A stretch of DNA of 23,542 nt from Candidatus Omnitrophota bacterium (GTDB taxonomy: Bacteria > Omnitrophota > Gorgyraeia > Velamenicoccales > Velamenicoccaceae). Position 1 is the first letter of the stretch, and every line of letters begins with the position of its first letter. The stretch lies in NCBI GenBank assembly GCA_003451585.1, contig DMEU01000005.1:1-23542 (forward strand), in the 5' to 3' direction. Shown here piece by piece: positions 23,525-23,542 of the stretch. Made by a program: the position numbers and the translations under genes. The notes beneath the pieces were generated by a model. That model was not told the origin of the DNA. It saw only the letters and a program-made list of their open reading frames with translations, and did no database searches.

Positions 23525-23542
23525 ATTTTTTGTTTCCTCGTC
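23514..23542 (+). CDS. rnfD: Probable start of rnfD (cut by window end)
   Basis: An ATG at 23514, inside the rnfG 3' end, opens a frame that runs to the window edge and reads MGSKFFVSS. RnfD proteins often begin with a short stretch ending in a VSSSPH motif, so this fits the start of the flavin-carrying membrane subunit D. Only nine codons are visible; another coupled rnf gene is possible. Confidence 0.45.

Overview
The window reads as chromosomal DNA of a diderm (Gram-negative-type), probably uncultured bacterium. It has ExbB/ExbD, a ComEC/ComEA pair, an Rnf complex and a Wzm/Wzt-type polysaccharide exporter, with dense head-to-tail genes, frequent AGG arginine codons and small palindromic repeats. 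My best guess is a member of the PVC-related candidate phyla, such as Omnitrophota. This rests on gene style only, not on a marker-gene comparison. All genes lie on the + strand, and no stretch over 300 bases lacks a gene.

Layout. 1-69: the 3' part of tRNA-Ala(GGC). 168-6630: housekeeping and uptake genes, namely a stand-alone response regulator, endonuclease IV (nfo), leucyl-tRNA synthetase (leuS), a ComEA-like DNA-binding protein, an ExbB/ExbD pair and a short ComEC-like membrane protein. A 76-bp imperfect palindrome (4250-4325) supplies the last codons and the stop of the comEA-like gene. 6742-20187: an 11-gene, tightly coupled glycan/glycolipid operon. 20202-20387: a good sigma70-type promoter, a double hairpin and tRNA-Thr(CGT). 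20406-23542: an MFS transporter, then rnfC, rnfG and the first codons of a probable rnfD.

The operon at 6742-20187 is the most interesting part. It encodes an ABC-2 exporter permease, an ATPase with an unusually long C-terminus, a B12-binding radical SAM protein, a 936-residue fusion of two radical SAM modules, a 54-residue membrane peptide, a GT4 glycosyltransferase, a membrane-anchored SGNH hydrolase, a DUF5989/SxtK-like peptide, a 72-residue SxtJ-like membrane protein, a carbamoyltransferase and a second GT4 enzyme. Neighbouring genes overlap (often ATGA) or are 1-5 bases apart, so they are probably co-translated.

The main finding is a domain of about 205-212 residues present three times in a row across the exporter ATPase / radical SAM gene boundary: twice in the ATPase C-terminus and once at the N-terminus of the radical SAM enzyme. 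The copies share a GKELT-like motif, two tryptophans exactly 65 residues apart (299/364, 527/592, 98/163) and a nine-residue PG....F.G end motif. In characterised Wzt proteins the C-terminal domain recognises the finished glycan, so the layout suggests that a radical SAM tailoring enzyme and the exporter read the same substrate. That function is inference; the repeat is visible in the sequence.
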